A stretch of DNA of 64,000 nt, taken from the NCBI RefSeq assembly GCF_001436215.1, contig NZ_AYYP01000001.1, positions 33,095-97,094 on the forward strand. The letters are read 5' to 3'. The notes beneath the pieces were generated by a model. It was not told the DNA's origin and ran no database searches. It saw nothing but the letters and a program-made list of their open reading frames with translations. A program made the position numbers and the translations under genes. Positions 1 through 6,817 of this stretch are shown piece by piece (the stretch's first letter is position 1; every line of letters starts with the position of its first letter). The DNA is from Ligilactobacillus agilis DSM 20509 (GTDB lineage: Bacteria > Bacillota > Bacilli > Lactobacillales > Lactobacillaceae).

Positions 1-1
1 C

Positions 2-406
2 CCAGCTACCAAGCGAACCGCAGACTTTCTCCAATGTCGACCGGGGACACCTTTATACCACGTGCTTAGACTACGCTACAAAAACAATGAATTAATTAGT
101 CTCGAAGATGCCTACTACCTTAAAGATGTCGTCCCTTATTTAGACGAAAAGATTTGCCAAAAGGCTATCTACGCTTTCATTATTGAACATTATAATTTAG
201 AAATCATCAGTGGTGATGAATATTCCCAGGTACACGTCTTATCCGAACAGGAAGCAAGTCTAACTGGTTTACCCGCGGGAACACCAGCTATGTGCATCGA
301 AGAAGTTGATTATTTAAAAAACGAGCAACCTTTTAATTACTCTAAAACCCTTTATCTAAAACCTAAACTTACTTTCTACTACCATGTCAGAAATCACCTT
401 CACTAA
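2..406 (+). CDS. GntR-family regulator, UTRA effector domain (5' end outside window)
   Basis: The reading frame is open back to the first base of the window, so only the C-terminal part of the gene is seen. The translation has the UTRA pattern: an early 'pGTPLYHVLRLRYKNNE' segment, then 'LEDAYY', then a final strand with 'YHVRNHLH'. UTRA domains follow an N-terminal winged helix in HutC-type GntR regulators and bind a sugar phosphate or similar effector. The GTG at 62 lies inside the conserved domain and is not a start. The gene sits next to a PTS operon whose promoter carries a GntR-like dyad, so it is the natural candidate regulator of those genes (inference). The effector is unknown. Confidence 0.85.
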   Translation, partial: PATKRTADFLQCRPGTPLYHVLRLRYKNNELISLEDAYYLKDVVPYLDEKICQKAIYAFIIEHYNLEIISGDEYSQVHVLSEQEASLTGLPAGTPAMCIEEVDYLKNEQPFNYSKTLYLKPKLTFYYHVRNHLH

Positions 407-413
407 CAAAAAA

Positions 414-457
414 GGGCTTCATACTTGCTAGCTATGTTACTAGCAAATATGAAGCCC
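414..457. terminator. Bidirectional rho-independent terminator
   Basis: A long stem begins GGGCTTCATA at 414 and closes with TATGAAGCCC by 457, with A-rich sequence on the left. It lies between the converging GntR gene and the PTS IIC gene and can end transcripts from both sides. Confidence 0.8.
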
Positions 458-484
458 TTCAATTTCCTGGGTCATTTTTAACTA

Positions 485-1858
485 TTATTTAGCTTGACTA
501 GCAGCCTGTTCGTTCTTGTAAAGCTTGTTGTCGTAACGCTTGATAAATGGATACCAAATTACGGCTGCGATAACAGCTGTTACAACGGCTAAGACAGCAC
601 CACGCCAACTTTGGGTTGCAATGAAGCCCCCTAAACCGATTGGAGTTGGCCAAGGTTGTTGAACGGTAATCTTAGGAACAAGGTGACTAGCGATTGCAGC
701 GTAAGTAACTACGGCCGTAGTCATTGGTGCAAGTGCAAATGGAATGGCAACATCAATGTTGTAAACGATTGGTAGCCCAAACAAGATTGGTTCATTGATG
801 TTGAATAATCCTGGAACAATAGCCAGTTTACCTAACTCACGTAATTGCACAGAACGAGCTCTAAAGCACATGTACAAAACAACACCTAAAGTTGCACCTG
901 AACCACCAAGTAAAACAAAGGCATTAGCAAATTCACCAGCGAAAACATGGTAGCCACCAGCGTTATTAGCAGCTAAGTTAGAAAGTGTAAATGCTTGGTA
1001 GAAACTTGAAATGATAGTGGCACCGTGAATACCAACGAACCATAGCAAAGCAATTAAGAAGAAGATAATTGCAACTCCCCACCAAGAATCAACTAACTTA
1101 GAAACGAAGGAAAATGGAATATAAAGAACGTTGAAAATATCTGTTCCCATCATGACTAAAATTCCATCAATAATCCCAACAACAAAAGCAATCATGAAGC
1201 CAGGCAATAAGGCAGTGAAGGAATCAGCAACACCCTTTGGCACCGAGTCAGGCATTTTAATACCCCAACCTTTTTTAACAACCATACGGTAAATTTGAAC
1301 TGCTAAGGTTCCAATGATTAAACCAGTAAAGATCCCAGTAGCTCCCAACCGGGCAAAACCTGAGGCACTAGCACCATACCCGCTAATAACAGCGCTTCCA
1401 GATTCAACCGCTTTTTTACTTGCGTTGGTCAAGAAAGATGCTTTACCATCTGTCCACACATATTGAGGGATGGTGATAAAGAAACCAAAGAGTGCTAAAA
1501 ACATCCCGTTTAATGGATCAACATCAATCTTTTCTTCGTCACGATAAATCTTAGTGAAGTTAAACGCAAACGAACCTGCAAAGTAAATAGCGATAAAGCC
1601 CATAACGGCATTGTAGATGTTAGAGTAGAGGTCTTGGAAGCGACCTAAAGTATTGTTATAAAAATCTACAAACCAGTCAGCGGTAATAATCAGTTGCAAG
1701 TTACTTAAGATCAAAAACATAGAACCAACAATAGTAAATGAAATAACTGTAAATCCGGCGGCCATAACGGCACGGACAAAGCGGAAGTTAGCAAACTTCC
1801 CCATTGGACCCACAATGTGCTTGTTCAAAAAATCTTGAAAGCCAGAACTTGATGCCAT
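485..1858 (-). CDS. PTS lactose/cellobiose-family IIC permease
   Basis: This 457-residue polytopic membrane protein has the start and layout of cellobiose/lactose-type IIC components. The N-terminus is short and cytoplasmic ('FLNKHIVGPMGKFAN'), about eight to ten hydrophobic segments follow, and the family's 'NINEPILFGLPIVYN' substrate-binding loop lies near residue 350. It would translocate and help phosphorylate a beta-glucoside or related sugar together with the IIA and IIB proteins upstream. The start has a clear GGAGGAA site. It is the last gene of the leftward operon that begins at 3124. The exact sugar cannot be read from sequence. Confidence 0.9.
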   Translation of the reverse strand: MASSSGFQDFLNKHIVGPMGKFANFRFVRAVMAAGFTVISFTIVGSMFLILSNLQLIITADWFVDFYNNTLGRFQDLYSNIYNAVMGFIAIYFAGSFAFNFTKIYRDEEKIDVDPLNGMFLALFGFFITIPQYVWTDGKASFLTNASKKAVESGSAVISGYGASASGFARLGATGIFTGLIIGTLAVQIYRMVVKKGWGIKMPDSVPKGVADSFTALLPGFMIAFVVGIIDGILVMMGTDIFNVLYIPFSFVSKLVDSWWGVAIIFFLIALLWFVGIHGATIISSFYQAFTLSNLAANNAGGYHVFAGEFANAFVLLGGSGATLGVVLYMCFRARSVQLRELGKLAIVPGLFNINEPILFGLPIVYNIDVAIPFALAPMTTAVVTYAAIASHLVPKITVQQPWPTPIGLGGFIATQSWRGAVLAVVTAVIAAVIWYPFIKRYDNKLYKNEQAASQAK

Positions 1859-1874
1859 GAGAGTTCCTCCTCAA

Positions 1875-2372
1875 CTAATTTTTAATATGATTTTTCTTAA
1901 AAGCGGAAATAACCTTGTAATACTTATCTGAATTTGTTTTGACAGCTTGAAGTCTATTTAACACCATGATTGCACCAAAAATCCCGATTAATAAAATCAT
2001 CGTAATAATAGCTCTAGCATTTTTAGCGCTTACAAACGGAAATACACTAGCTGCCAAGGGTGTAAAACAAATAATCCCTAGTAGTAAGTTCAGCGTCAGT
2101 TGAACTAGAAAGTAAAAAGTCGTCTTAGGTGCATCCGTTGTTTTGCTTTGCAACTTACCAGCTATCTCCATTGAAGATAGTAAGTTTAAAACAACCATCA
2201 CTAACGGAATATATAATGTCCAACTTTGATAAGAAAAAGCCACTAAGGCCCAAGCCGCATTAACAAAGAAATAAGCCGCTGAAAGATACCGCACCATCAT
2301 GAAACGGTTAAAGTGCATGTACTTTAAGCTTTCTTCTAGCTTTTGCTTATCTACTCTTTCTTCTCTAGTCAT
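1875..2372 (-). CDS. Small membrane protein in PTS operon, function unknown
   Basis: I do not recognise a family for this 165-residue protein. It has a charged N-terminal stretch (about residues 1-25), then four likely membrane segments near residues 27-47, 50-70, 83-108 and 120-140, and a basic tail. It has a strong AGGAGG site and sits between the IIA and IIC genes of one PTS operon, 16 bases before IIC. The placement suggests a role in assembly or regulation of that permease, which is inference only. No enzymatic motif is visible. Confidence 0.75.
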   Translation of the reverse strand: MTREERVDKQKLEESLKYMHFNRFMMVRYLSAAYFFVNAAWALVAFSYQSWTLYIPLVMVVLNLLSSMEIAGKLQSKTTDAPKTTFYFLVQLTLNLLLGIICFTPLAASVFPFVSAKNARAIITMILLIGIFGAIMVLNRLQAVKTNSDKYYKVISAFKKNHIKN

Positions 2373-2400
2373 CTTAATACCTCCTACTAGGAATTAACGT

Positions 2401-2766
2401 TTACTCAGTAGTTAAACTTTTTGACTTATACAGTAATTCATATAAATCAACCATTTCTCCTGCTAGGTCACGGAACGTAATGGCGTTCATCATATGATCT
2501 TGGGAGTGAACTGTTAACAAAGTGACCTTGGCATGTTGCCCTTGTGCTTCTTTAGTTAACATATCTGTTTGGGTATTATGGGCTTCTACTAAAGCTTCAT
2601 CAGCTGCTTTTAATTTTGTGCGAGCTTCTTCAATCTTGCCCGCTTTAGCCGCACGAATAGCTTCAAAAGATAGGCTTTTAGCGTTACCGCCATTAATAAT
2701 CAAGCCCATAGTTACTTCTAACTGCTTTTGTTCTTCTTCAGGCGTTAATTTCTTTTCTTCTGCCAT
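2401..2766 (-). CDS. PTS lactose/cellobiose-family IIA
   Basis: This 121-residue helical protein belongs to the Lac/Chb IIA family, which works as a trimer and passes phosphate from HPr to IIB. The hallmark motif is 'VHSQDHMMNAITFRDLA'. His87 is the expected phosphorylation site, and Asp90 matches the conserved metal-binding aspartate of LacF. The first 15 residues form a charged tail, and the rest fits the usual 100-105-residue fold. It is translated from an AGAGGG site, 22 bases after the IIB gene in the same leftward operon. Confidence 0.92.
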   Translation of the reverse strand: MAEEKKLTPEEEQKQLEVTMGLIINGGNAKSLSFEAIRAAKAGKIEEARTKLKAADEALVEAHNTQTDMLTKEAQGQHAKVTLLTVHSQDHMMNAITFRDLAGEMVDLYELLYKSKSLTTE

Positions 2767-2788
2767 AGTTAAACCCTCTAACTCTAAA

Positions 2789-3124
2789 TTATTTCCCCAT
2801 TAATTTATCCGCTTGTGCAAGTACAGTTTTTCCATCCATCATACCGTAAGCACGCATATCAATCACATCAAATGGGATATCCTTACCGCCTTCACCACGG
2901 CCCTTTAGTTTGTTTTCAAAATCAGCACGCATATATGCAACTTGTGGTCCTAATAAAACTACGTCAATCTTCATTGTATCCAGTTTTTGGTCAGCTTCAC
3001 TAGCTGAGCATGCAAAGATTTCAGTATCGCGCCCTTGAGCCTTTGCTTCATCTTGCATCTTCTTAACCAATACACTAGTACTCATACCAGCAGCGCAGTT
3101 TAACATAATAGTTTCTTTTGCCAT
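2789..3124 (-). CDS. PTS cellobiose-family IIB, first gene of operon
   Basis: This 111-residue IIB protein carries the phosphocysteine loop 'LNCAAGMSTSVLVKKM' at its N-terminus, with Cys10 as the phosphorylated residue. It receives phosphate from IIA and passes it to the sugar bound in IIC. Length and pattern fit the Lac/Cel IIB family. A GGAGG site precedes the ATG. It is the promoter-proximal gene of the IIB-IIA-membrane protein-IIC operon. A good promoter, a GntR-like dyad and a cre site all lie just upstream. Confidence 0.93.
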   Translation of the reverse strand: MAKETIMLNCAAGMSTSVLVKKMQDEAKAQGRDTEIFACSASEADQKLDTMKIDVVLLGPQVAYMRADFENKLKGRGEGGKDIPFDVIDMRAYGMMDGKTVLAQADKLMGK

Positions 3125-3152
3125 AATAATAGCCTCCTAAAATCTTTCGGTT

Positions 3153-3166
3153 ATTAACCGCTTTCA
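3153..3166 (-). promoter_or_regulatory. cre site (CcpA) at start of PTS operon
   Basis: On the minus strand the sequence is TGAAAGCGGTTAAT, matching the cre consensus TGWAARCGYTWNCW at 12 of 14 positions. It lies just downstream of the predicted start point, a position where CcpA usually represses by blocking RNA polymerase. Confidence 0.6.
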
Positions 3167-3174
3167 ACGGTATA

Positions 3175-3203
3175 AATATAACACATTGGTACAAATTTGT
3201 AAA
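3175..3203 (-). promoter_or_regulatory. Promoter of PTS operon with GntR-like dyad in spacer
   Basis: Minus-strand -35 TTTACA (3198-3203) and -10 TATATT (3175-3180) are separated by exactly 17 bases. The spacer contains ATTGGTACAAAT (3185-3196), which is palindromic at 10 of 12 positions around GTAC and looks like an operator for a GntR-type repressor. Confidence 0.65.
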
Positions 3204-3218
3204 GACCCAAGGAATTTT

Positions 3219-3554
3219 TTATTTTTGATTTTCTTTAATTAACTGCTTCGCCCTAGCCAAAACAGCCGCGCCACGTAAGCGGCCGTAATCCAAGGAATTA
3301 ATGACTTCAAAAGGAATTGCTTTTCCATTTGGACCTTTATCCTTAAGGAACTCTTCTAGTCTTGCAGCCATAAAAGCTAATTGCGGCCCTAACATAACCA
3401 CATCATAAGTTTCAAACTGCAAATGTTGCATTAATGCTTCGGCTGCCATTGCCCTAATTTCTACATCATCTCCCTGCTTACGAGCAGCCTTTTTCATCTG
3501 TTCAACTAAAACGCTTGAACTCATTCCCGCCCCGCAACAAATCATGATTTTCAT
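3219..3554 (-). CDS. Second PTS cellobiose-family IIB
   Basis: This is another complete IIB protein of 111 residues, with the phosphocysteine loop 'MICCGAGMSSSVLVEQM', where Cys7 aligns with the active cysteine. It is clearly related to the IIB at 2789-3124 but is divergent, so it is not a recent copy. No IIA or IIC accompanies it before the next promoter. It could serve the same IIC with a different preference, or pair with a permease elsewhere. The ATG has a GGAGGT site 7-8 bases upstream. It probably has its own promoter in the 3569-3600 region. Confidence 0.88.
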   Translation of the reverse strand: MKIMICCGAGMSSSVLVEQMKKAARKQGDDVEIRAMAAEALMQHLQFETYDVVMLGPQLAFMAARLEEFLKDKGPNGKAIPFEVINSLDYGRLRGAAVLARAKQLIKENQK

Positions 3555-3568
3555 AAAAAAACCTCCGT

Positions 3569-3611
3569 AATATAGTTGGTACTTGAATAATTAATACCAA
3601 TAAATTATAAT
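3569..3611. promoter_or_regulatory. Divergent promoter region, IIB / SemiSWEET, with inverted repeat
   Basis: Rightward: -35 TTGAAT (3583-3588) and perfect -10 TATAAT (3606-3611), 17 bases apart. Leftward: a possible -10 TATATT (3569-3574). Inverted copies TTGGTA (3576-3581) and TACCAA (3595-3600) flank the centre and share the TTGGTAC core seen in the PTS promoter at 3186-3192. Confidence 0.6.
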
Positions 3612-3657
3612 ACTTTTGAAAAACAAAATAAACCGCTTACTTACGGAGGTAAACTTT

Positions 3658-3897
3658 ATGATTGGTACTATCGCTGGAATCCTAACCACCCTCGCCTTTG
3701 TTCCCCAGGTAATTAAAGTTGTCAAAACTAAAGATACAGCTGCGCTGTCATTAGGTATGTATTCCATTCAAGTTCTCGGTATTGCCCTCTGGTTAATCTA
3801 TGGCCTATCTATTAGCGACTTCGCCTTGATTTCAGCCAATGCTGTCACCCTCTGCTTATCACTAACCATCCTTGGTTATAAATTGCGCTATCGTTAG
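3658..3897 (+). CDS. SemiSWEET-type sugar transporter
   Basis: The protein has 79 residues from the ATG at 3658, which is preceded by GGAGGT at good spacing; an in-frame start further upstream lacks this. It has three membrane helices and the PQ-loop motif 'FVPQVIKVVKTKDTAALS', followed by 'W' and 'SAN' in the positions of the conserved tryptophan and asparagine of the SemiSWEET sugar-binding pocket. Such proteins form dimers and move sugars passively. It is transcribed divergently from the second PTS IIB and shares its control region, so a role in sugar entry or efflux tied to that PTS is plausible. Confidence 0.85.
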   Translation: MIGTIAGILTTLAFVPQVIKVVKTKDTAALSLGMYSIQVLGIALWLIYGLSISDFALISANAVTLCLSLTILGYKLRYR

Positions 3898-3924
3898 TAA
3901 TCTGACTAACTTTCTAAAATAAAA

Positions 3925-3960
3925 GACGCTAAAGCCAACATCATTGTCGACTTTAGCGTC
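3925..3960. terminator. Bidirectional terminator
   Basis: A perfect 10-bp stem, GACGCTAAAG / CTTTAGCGTC, has a 16-base loop and A/T-rich flanks on both sides. It separates the converging SemiSWEET and dehydrogenase genes. Confidence 0.8.
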
Positions 3961-3982
3961 CTTTATATTTACTTACTTTTAT

Positions 3983-4948
3983 TTACCCTTGAATTTTACG
4001 GACAATCTTATCTGCAACAACCACGTCCAAAGCCGAGGTCCCGACCGTCTTAAAGACCGTGATGTCTTTGGCACTTTGCCGGCCTAGCTCTGGGTGTGAG
4101 ACCAACTGGCCTAACTCGCCACTAAGATCCTCTTTTGTGATGGTTCCTTTTTCTAAGGCACCAACCACGTCACCAGCTTCTGCTAAGACCCCATCATCGG
4201 TATCGGTGAAAATTTTTGCAGCTTTAACCAAGGCTGTTTCTGGTAGCTCGTGCATCTCTAAGGTATAAGCACCCACCCCATTGATATGACAACCTGGCTT
4301 AACTAGACTCCCATCAAAAGTTGGCACCTTAGCGGTTGTAACGGTGGTAATTACGTCACATTCACCCACAACGGCATTAACGTCGGCTACGGCTTCAAAT
4401 TCAACCCCAAAGGCAGCTAAACTAGTTGCAACTTCCTTGGCAAAGGCTTGGGCGCGAGCTTGGTCAATGTCAAAGATATACATTTTTTCAAAATTGCGCA
4501 CAGTCAACATCGCCCGGAGCTGTTGGAAGCCTTGACCTCCAGTCCCAATTAAAAGTCCGATTTTTGCATCTTTTCTAGCCAATAAATCGGTGGCTGCCCC
4601 TTGAACCGCCCCAGTTCGTAACTGGGTTAAAAAGGTCCCATCTAAAACCGCGTTAACAATCCCTGTTTTCGCATCCATTGTCAGCATGGTGGCCGGAACT
4701 GATGGCAGGTTAGCCTTAATATTATCTGGAAAAACAGAGACAATCTTAATTCCCAAGGCTGGGGTGCTACCACTTACGTAGCCGGGCATAAAGAGGGCTT
4801 GGCCGTTATTTTCCGGCACATCAATGTTAGTCCGTAAGGGAATGTCGGCCCGGCCAGCGGAATAGAGCTCTAGGGCTTCCTTACAAGCGGCGATCGCTTC
4901 TTCCATGGAAAAATTAGCAGCAATTTGTTCTTTGTCTAAATATTGCAT
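3983..4948 (-). CDS. Ornithine cyclodeaminase / mu-crystallin family dehydrogenase
   Basis: The protein has 321 residues from the ATG at 4948 ('MQYLDKEQ'), which has a GTGAGG site; a longer frame reaches into the upstream gene and is unlikely. The family signature is clear: an early substrate arginine in 'PLRTNI', 'GIKIVSVFP', 'LRTGAVQGAATDLLAR', and a dinucleotide-binding loop 'LLIGTGGQGFQQL' near residue 130. True ornithine cyclodeaminases have a catalytic aspartate in a 'GGDCPGKTEL' segment; here the segment is 'GVGAYTLEMHEL', so an alanine dehydrogenase or cyclic ketimine reductase role is more likely. It follows the permease gene by four bases. The substrate is unknown. Confidence 0.82.
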   Translation of the reverse strand: MQYLDKEQIAANFSMEEAIAACKEALELYSAGRADIPLRTNIDVPENNGQALFMPGYVSGSTPALGIKIVSVFPDNIKANLPSVPATMLTMDAKTGIVNAVLDGTFLTQLRTGAVQGAATDLLARKDAKIGLLIGTGGQGFQQLRAMLTVRNFEKMYIFDIDQARAQAFAKEVATSLAAFGVEFEAVADVNAVVGECDVITTVTTAKVPTFDGSLVKPGCHINGVGAYTLEMHELPETALVKAAKIFTDTDDGVLAEAGDVVGALEKGTITKEDLSGELGQLVSHPELGRQSAKDITVFKTVGTSALDVVVADKIVRKIQG

Positions 4949-4952
4949 TAGC

Positions 4953-5819
4953 TTAAGCCTCACTTTCTTTACGACCAGCCATAAATAATGATACAGCTGA
5001 ATAGAGTAACACAACTAAAACCACCCATTGGAGCATTTGGGTATTCAAACTCTTAACTAAGAAGACGGCAATTAAGACGCCGATTACCCCGAAAACTGAC
5101 ATCATGGTAATCTTGCGTGAGTAGTCTTGTAACTTGATAAATTGCATACTTCCAATTGAAACAGAAAAGGTACATGCCCCCATCATGATTGGGAAGGCGG
5201 CTGCGGGATTCATCCCCATCGCGTAAACAGTCGCCATCGTTAGGGCATAAGAACCAATCCCAATATTATTTAAAGCCCCATAAACAAACATCAACAAACC
5301 AGTTAGAACCAGCTTAGTTCCAGTTAATTCCGTTGCGGTCCCGTTAGCAGGAATCCAGTTGAATTTTCCAGCTAAAATTAAGAGACTGGCTACTAATAAC
5401 CCGACCACCACGAAATTCTTGATTACTTTTTCTGGTAACTTAACCACAAAGTATGGCCCGACATAAGCGCCGATAACTTGGCAGACGATACAAACCAATA
5501 GGGTGGTTACCCCAACTGAAATACTGTTAATGTAGGCCAAAGCCATTACAAAGACAGGAATTACACACTGAGTGTTAAGTGTTCCTGGTAATTTCTTCAT
5601 TGAGACCCACTTAGCTTTCGGATAGAGTGCCGTAGAAATCGCAAAGTCGGAAATTCCAAAGGTCGACAAGAAATAAATAATTACTTGCGCAATTGGTGTC
5701 CAAATTGTGCTTGCTGGTTCTGACATCACTTCATCCTTGTGCTTGATTAAATCCTTAACTAAGGTATAGATAAATAACAAGTTAATAATTACGATTGCAG
5801 TTAATAAAATCGTTAACAT
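4953..5819 (-). CDS. TSUP (TauE/SafE) family permease
   Basis: The protein has 288 residues from the ATG at 5819, which has a GAGGGGG site; an upstream TTG lies inside the previous gene's stop region and is not chosen. It has eight or so membrane helices in two similar halves, with 'GISDFAISTALYPK' near residue 52 and 'GALNNIGIGSYALTMATVYAMG' near residue 182, as in TauE/SafE anion permeases. Members move sulfite, sulfonates or organic acids. It lies between a TrmB regulator and a mu-crystallin-family dehydrogenase in one operon, so it probably carries that enzyme's substrate or product (inference). Confidence 0.82.
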   Translation of the reverse strand: MLTILLTAIVIINLLFIYTLVKDLIKHKDEVMSEPASTIWTPIAQVIIYFLSTFGISDFAISTALYPKAKWVSMKKLPGTLNTQCVIPVFVMALAYINSISVGVTTLLVCIVCQVIGAYVGPYFVVKLPEKVIKNFVVVGLLVASLLILAGKFNWIPANGTATELTGTKLVLTGLLMFVYGALNNIGIGSYALTMATVYAMGMNPAAAFPIMMGACTFSVSIGSMQFIKLQDYSRKITMMSVFGVIGVLIAVFLVKSLNTQMLQWVVLVVLLYSAVSLFMAGRKESEA

Positions 5820-5842
5820 AAGGCTTTCCCCCTCGATGTTTA

Positions 5843-6646
5843 TCAATCAAAATAAATGTTGCGAACATCTGCTAAATCAGCCCCAAAGACCTCCCTAGCC
5901 TCTTTATCTAATTTATTCAGTGTTCTTAGATTATAAGCATCATGCAAAACATATTCTTGGGCCATAAAGACCATCGAGCTATTTTGCGTCCACAGTAAGT
6001 CACTACCTGCTTCCTCACTAATGCGCCCCGAAACAACGGCTTGACTATCCGCTACCACGCTAAGCCAACGACCGTGATAATCGGCCTTTTTAGCTGCTTC
6101 AAAGTAGTGTTTATAATAGCGCCTAAAGGGCAATGAGTAGCGATGGTGCTGACTGAAAAGAATGACCACAAAATCATGCAGTCTACTTTCAGCTCGCTCT
6201 AAAGCTTTAATTAACGGCGGGGTTAAATCCTCGGTGTATATCTGAACGTACAGACTTTTTTGCGCAGTCTGAATCTCATACAAGGCCCGCTCCATGGCTT
6301 GCTCATAGCTTGCTAACTGCCAAACCGGAGCCTTATCAACCTTGGTGTCTAGCTGGGTTAAGTTTTCCCTTACGTCTTGAATATGCTTTTGCCGATCCAA
6401 ATCCAACTTAGCCACTAACTCCTTTAAGGTTAAACTCCGATAAACGATGGGTTCTTCCTTCGATTGGAAAATTAGGCCCTTTTCGACTAGACTAGATAAA
6501 AGGGGATAAATTTTTGAGCGCGCAATCCCCGAATCCTTACTAATCTTATAGCCCGTCTTGCCATCTTCCTTATAAATCGTTAAAAAAACCCGGGCTTCAT
6601 TGGGACTGAGCCCAATTTTTTCTAAAGCTGTAAGTGCTTTTTCCAA
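5843..6646 (-). CDS. TrmB-family transcriptional regulator
   Basis: The N-terminal winged helix reads 'LEKALTALEKIGLSPNEARVFLTIYK...GYKISKDSGIARSKIYPLLSSLVEKGLI', the TrmB pattern, and is followed by a coiled linker and a C-terminal effector domain. I place the start at TTG 6646 (267 residues), with AAGAAGG seven bases upstream. A longer frame begins with GTG at 6733, but that codon lies upstream of the predicted promoter and abuts the fbp terminator. TrmB proteins usually sense sugars, though the neighbours here suggest another ligand. It is the first gene of the operon with the TSUP permease and the dehydrogenase. Confidence 0.82.
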   Translation of the reverse strand: MEKALTALEKIGLSPNEARVFLTIYKEDGKTGYKISKDSGIARSKIYPLLSSLVEKGLIFQSKEEPIVYRSLTLKELVAKLDLDRQKHIQDVRENLTQLDTKVDKAPVWQLASYEQAMERALYEIQTAQKSLYVQIYTEDLTPPLIKALERAESRLHDFVVILFSQHHRYSLPFRRYYKHYFEAAKKADYHGRWLSVVADSQAVVSGRISEEAGSDLLWTQNSSMVFMAQEYVLHDAYNLRTLNKLDKEAREVFGADLADVRNIYFD

Positions 6647-6661
6647 AATCACACCTTCTTT

Positions 6662-6711
6662 TAGTAGTTCCTTACGGTAACTACTATATAGCTTTGAAAA
6701 CGATTTGTCTA
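6662..6711 (-). promoter_or_regulatory. Promoter and inverted repeat of the TrmB operon
   Basis: Minus-strand -35 TAGACA (6706-6711) and -10 TATAGT (6683-6688) are 17 bases apart. An 8-bp inverted repeat, TAGTAGTT (6662-6669) and AACTACTA (6679-6686), overlaps the -10 and start point, where a bound regulator would block initiation. Autoregulation is an inference. Confidence 0.6.
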
Positions 6712-6740
6712 GTGAAAAAGTGATTTTTTTCACATTAAAA

Positions 6741-6792
6741 ATAACCTAAGTTAGTGGTTCACAAATGATAATTCCCGTCTAACTTAGGTTAT
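6741..6792 (-). terminator. Terminator of fbp
   Basis: A perfect 14-bp inverted repeat (6741-6754 with 6779-6792; arm CTAACTTAGGTTAT) is followed on the minus strand by a T-rich run. It closes the fbp transcript. Confidence 0.8.
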
Positions 6793-6817
6793 TTAACTTT
6801 TATTTCACAATCTTTTT

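Noticed and set aside
3983..4948. True ornithine cyclodeaminase
   Set aside because: The catalytic aspartate segment of that enzyme is not conserved, so only family membership is claimed.
6647..6733. N-terminal extension of the TrmB protein from GTG 6733
   Set aside because: No ribosome site, and it lies upstream of the predicted promoter and directly after the fbp terminator.
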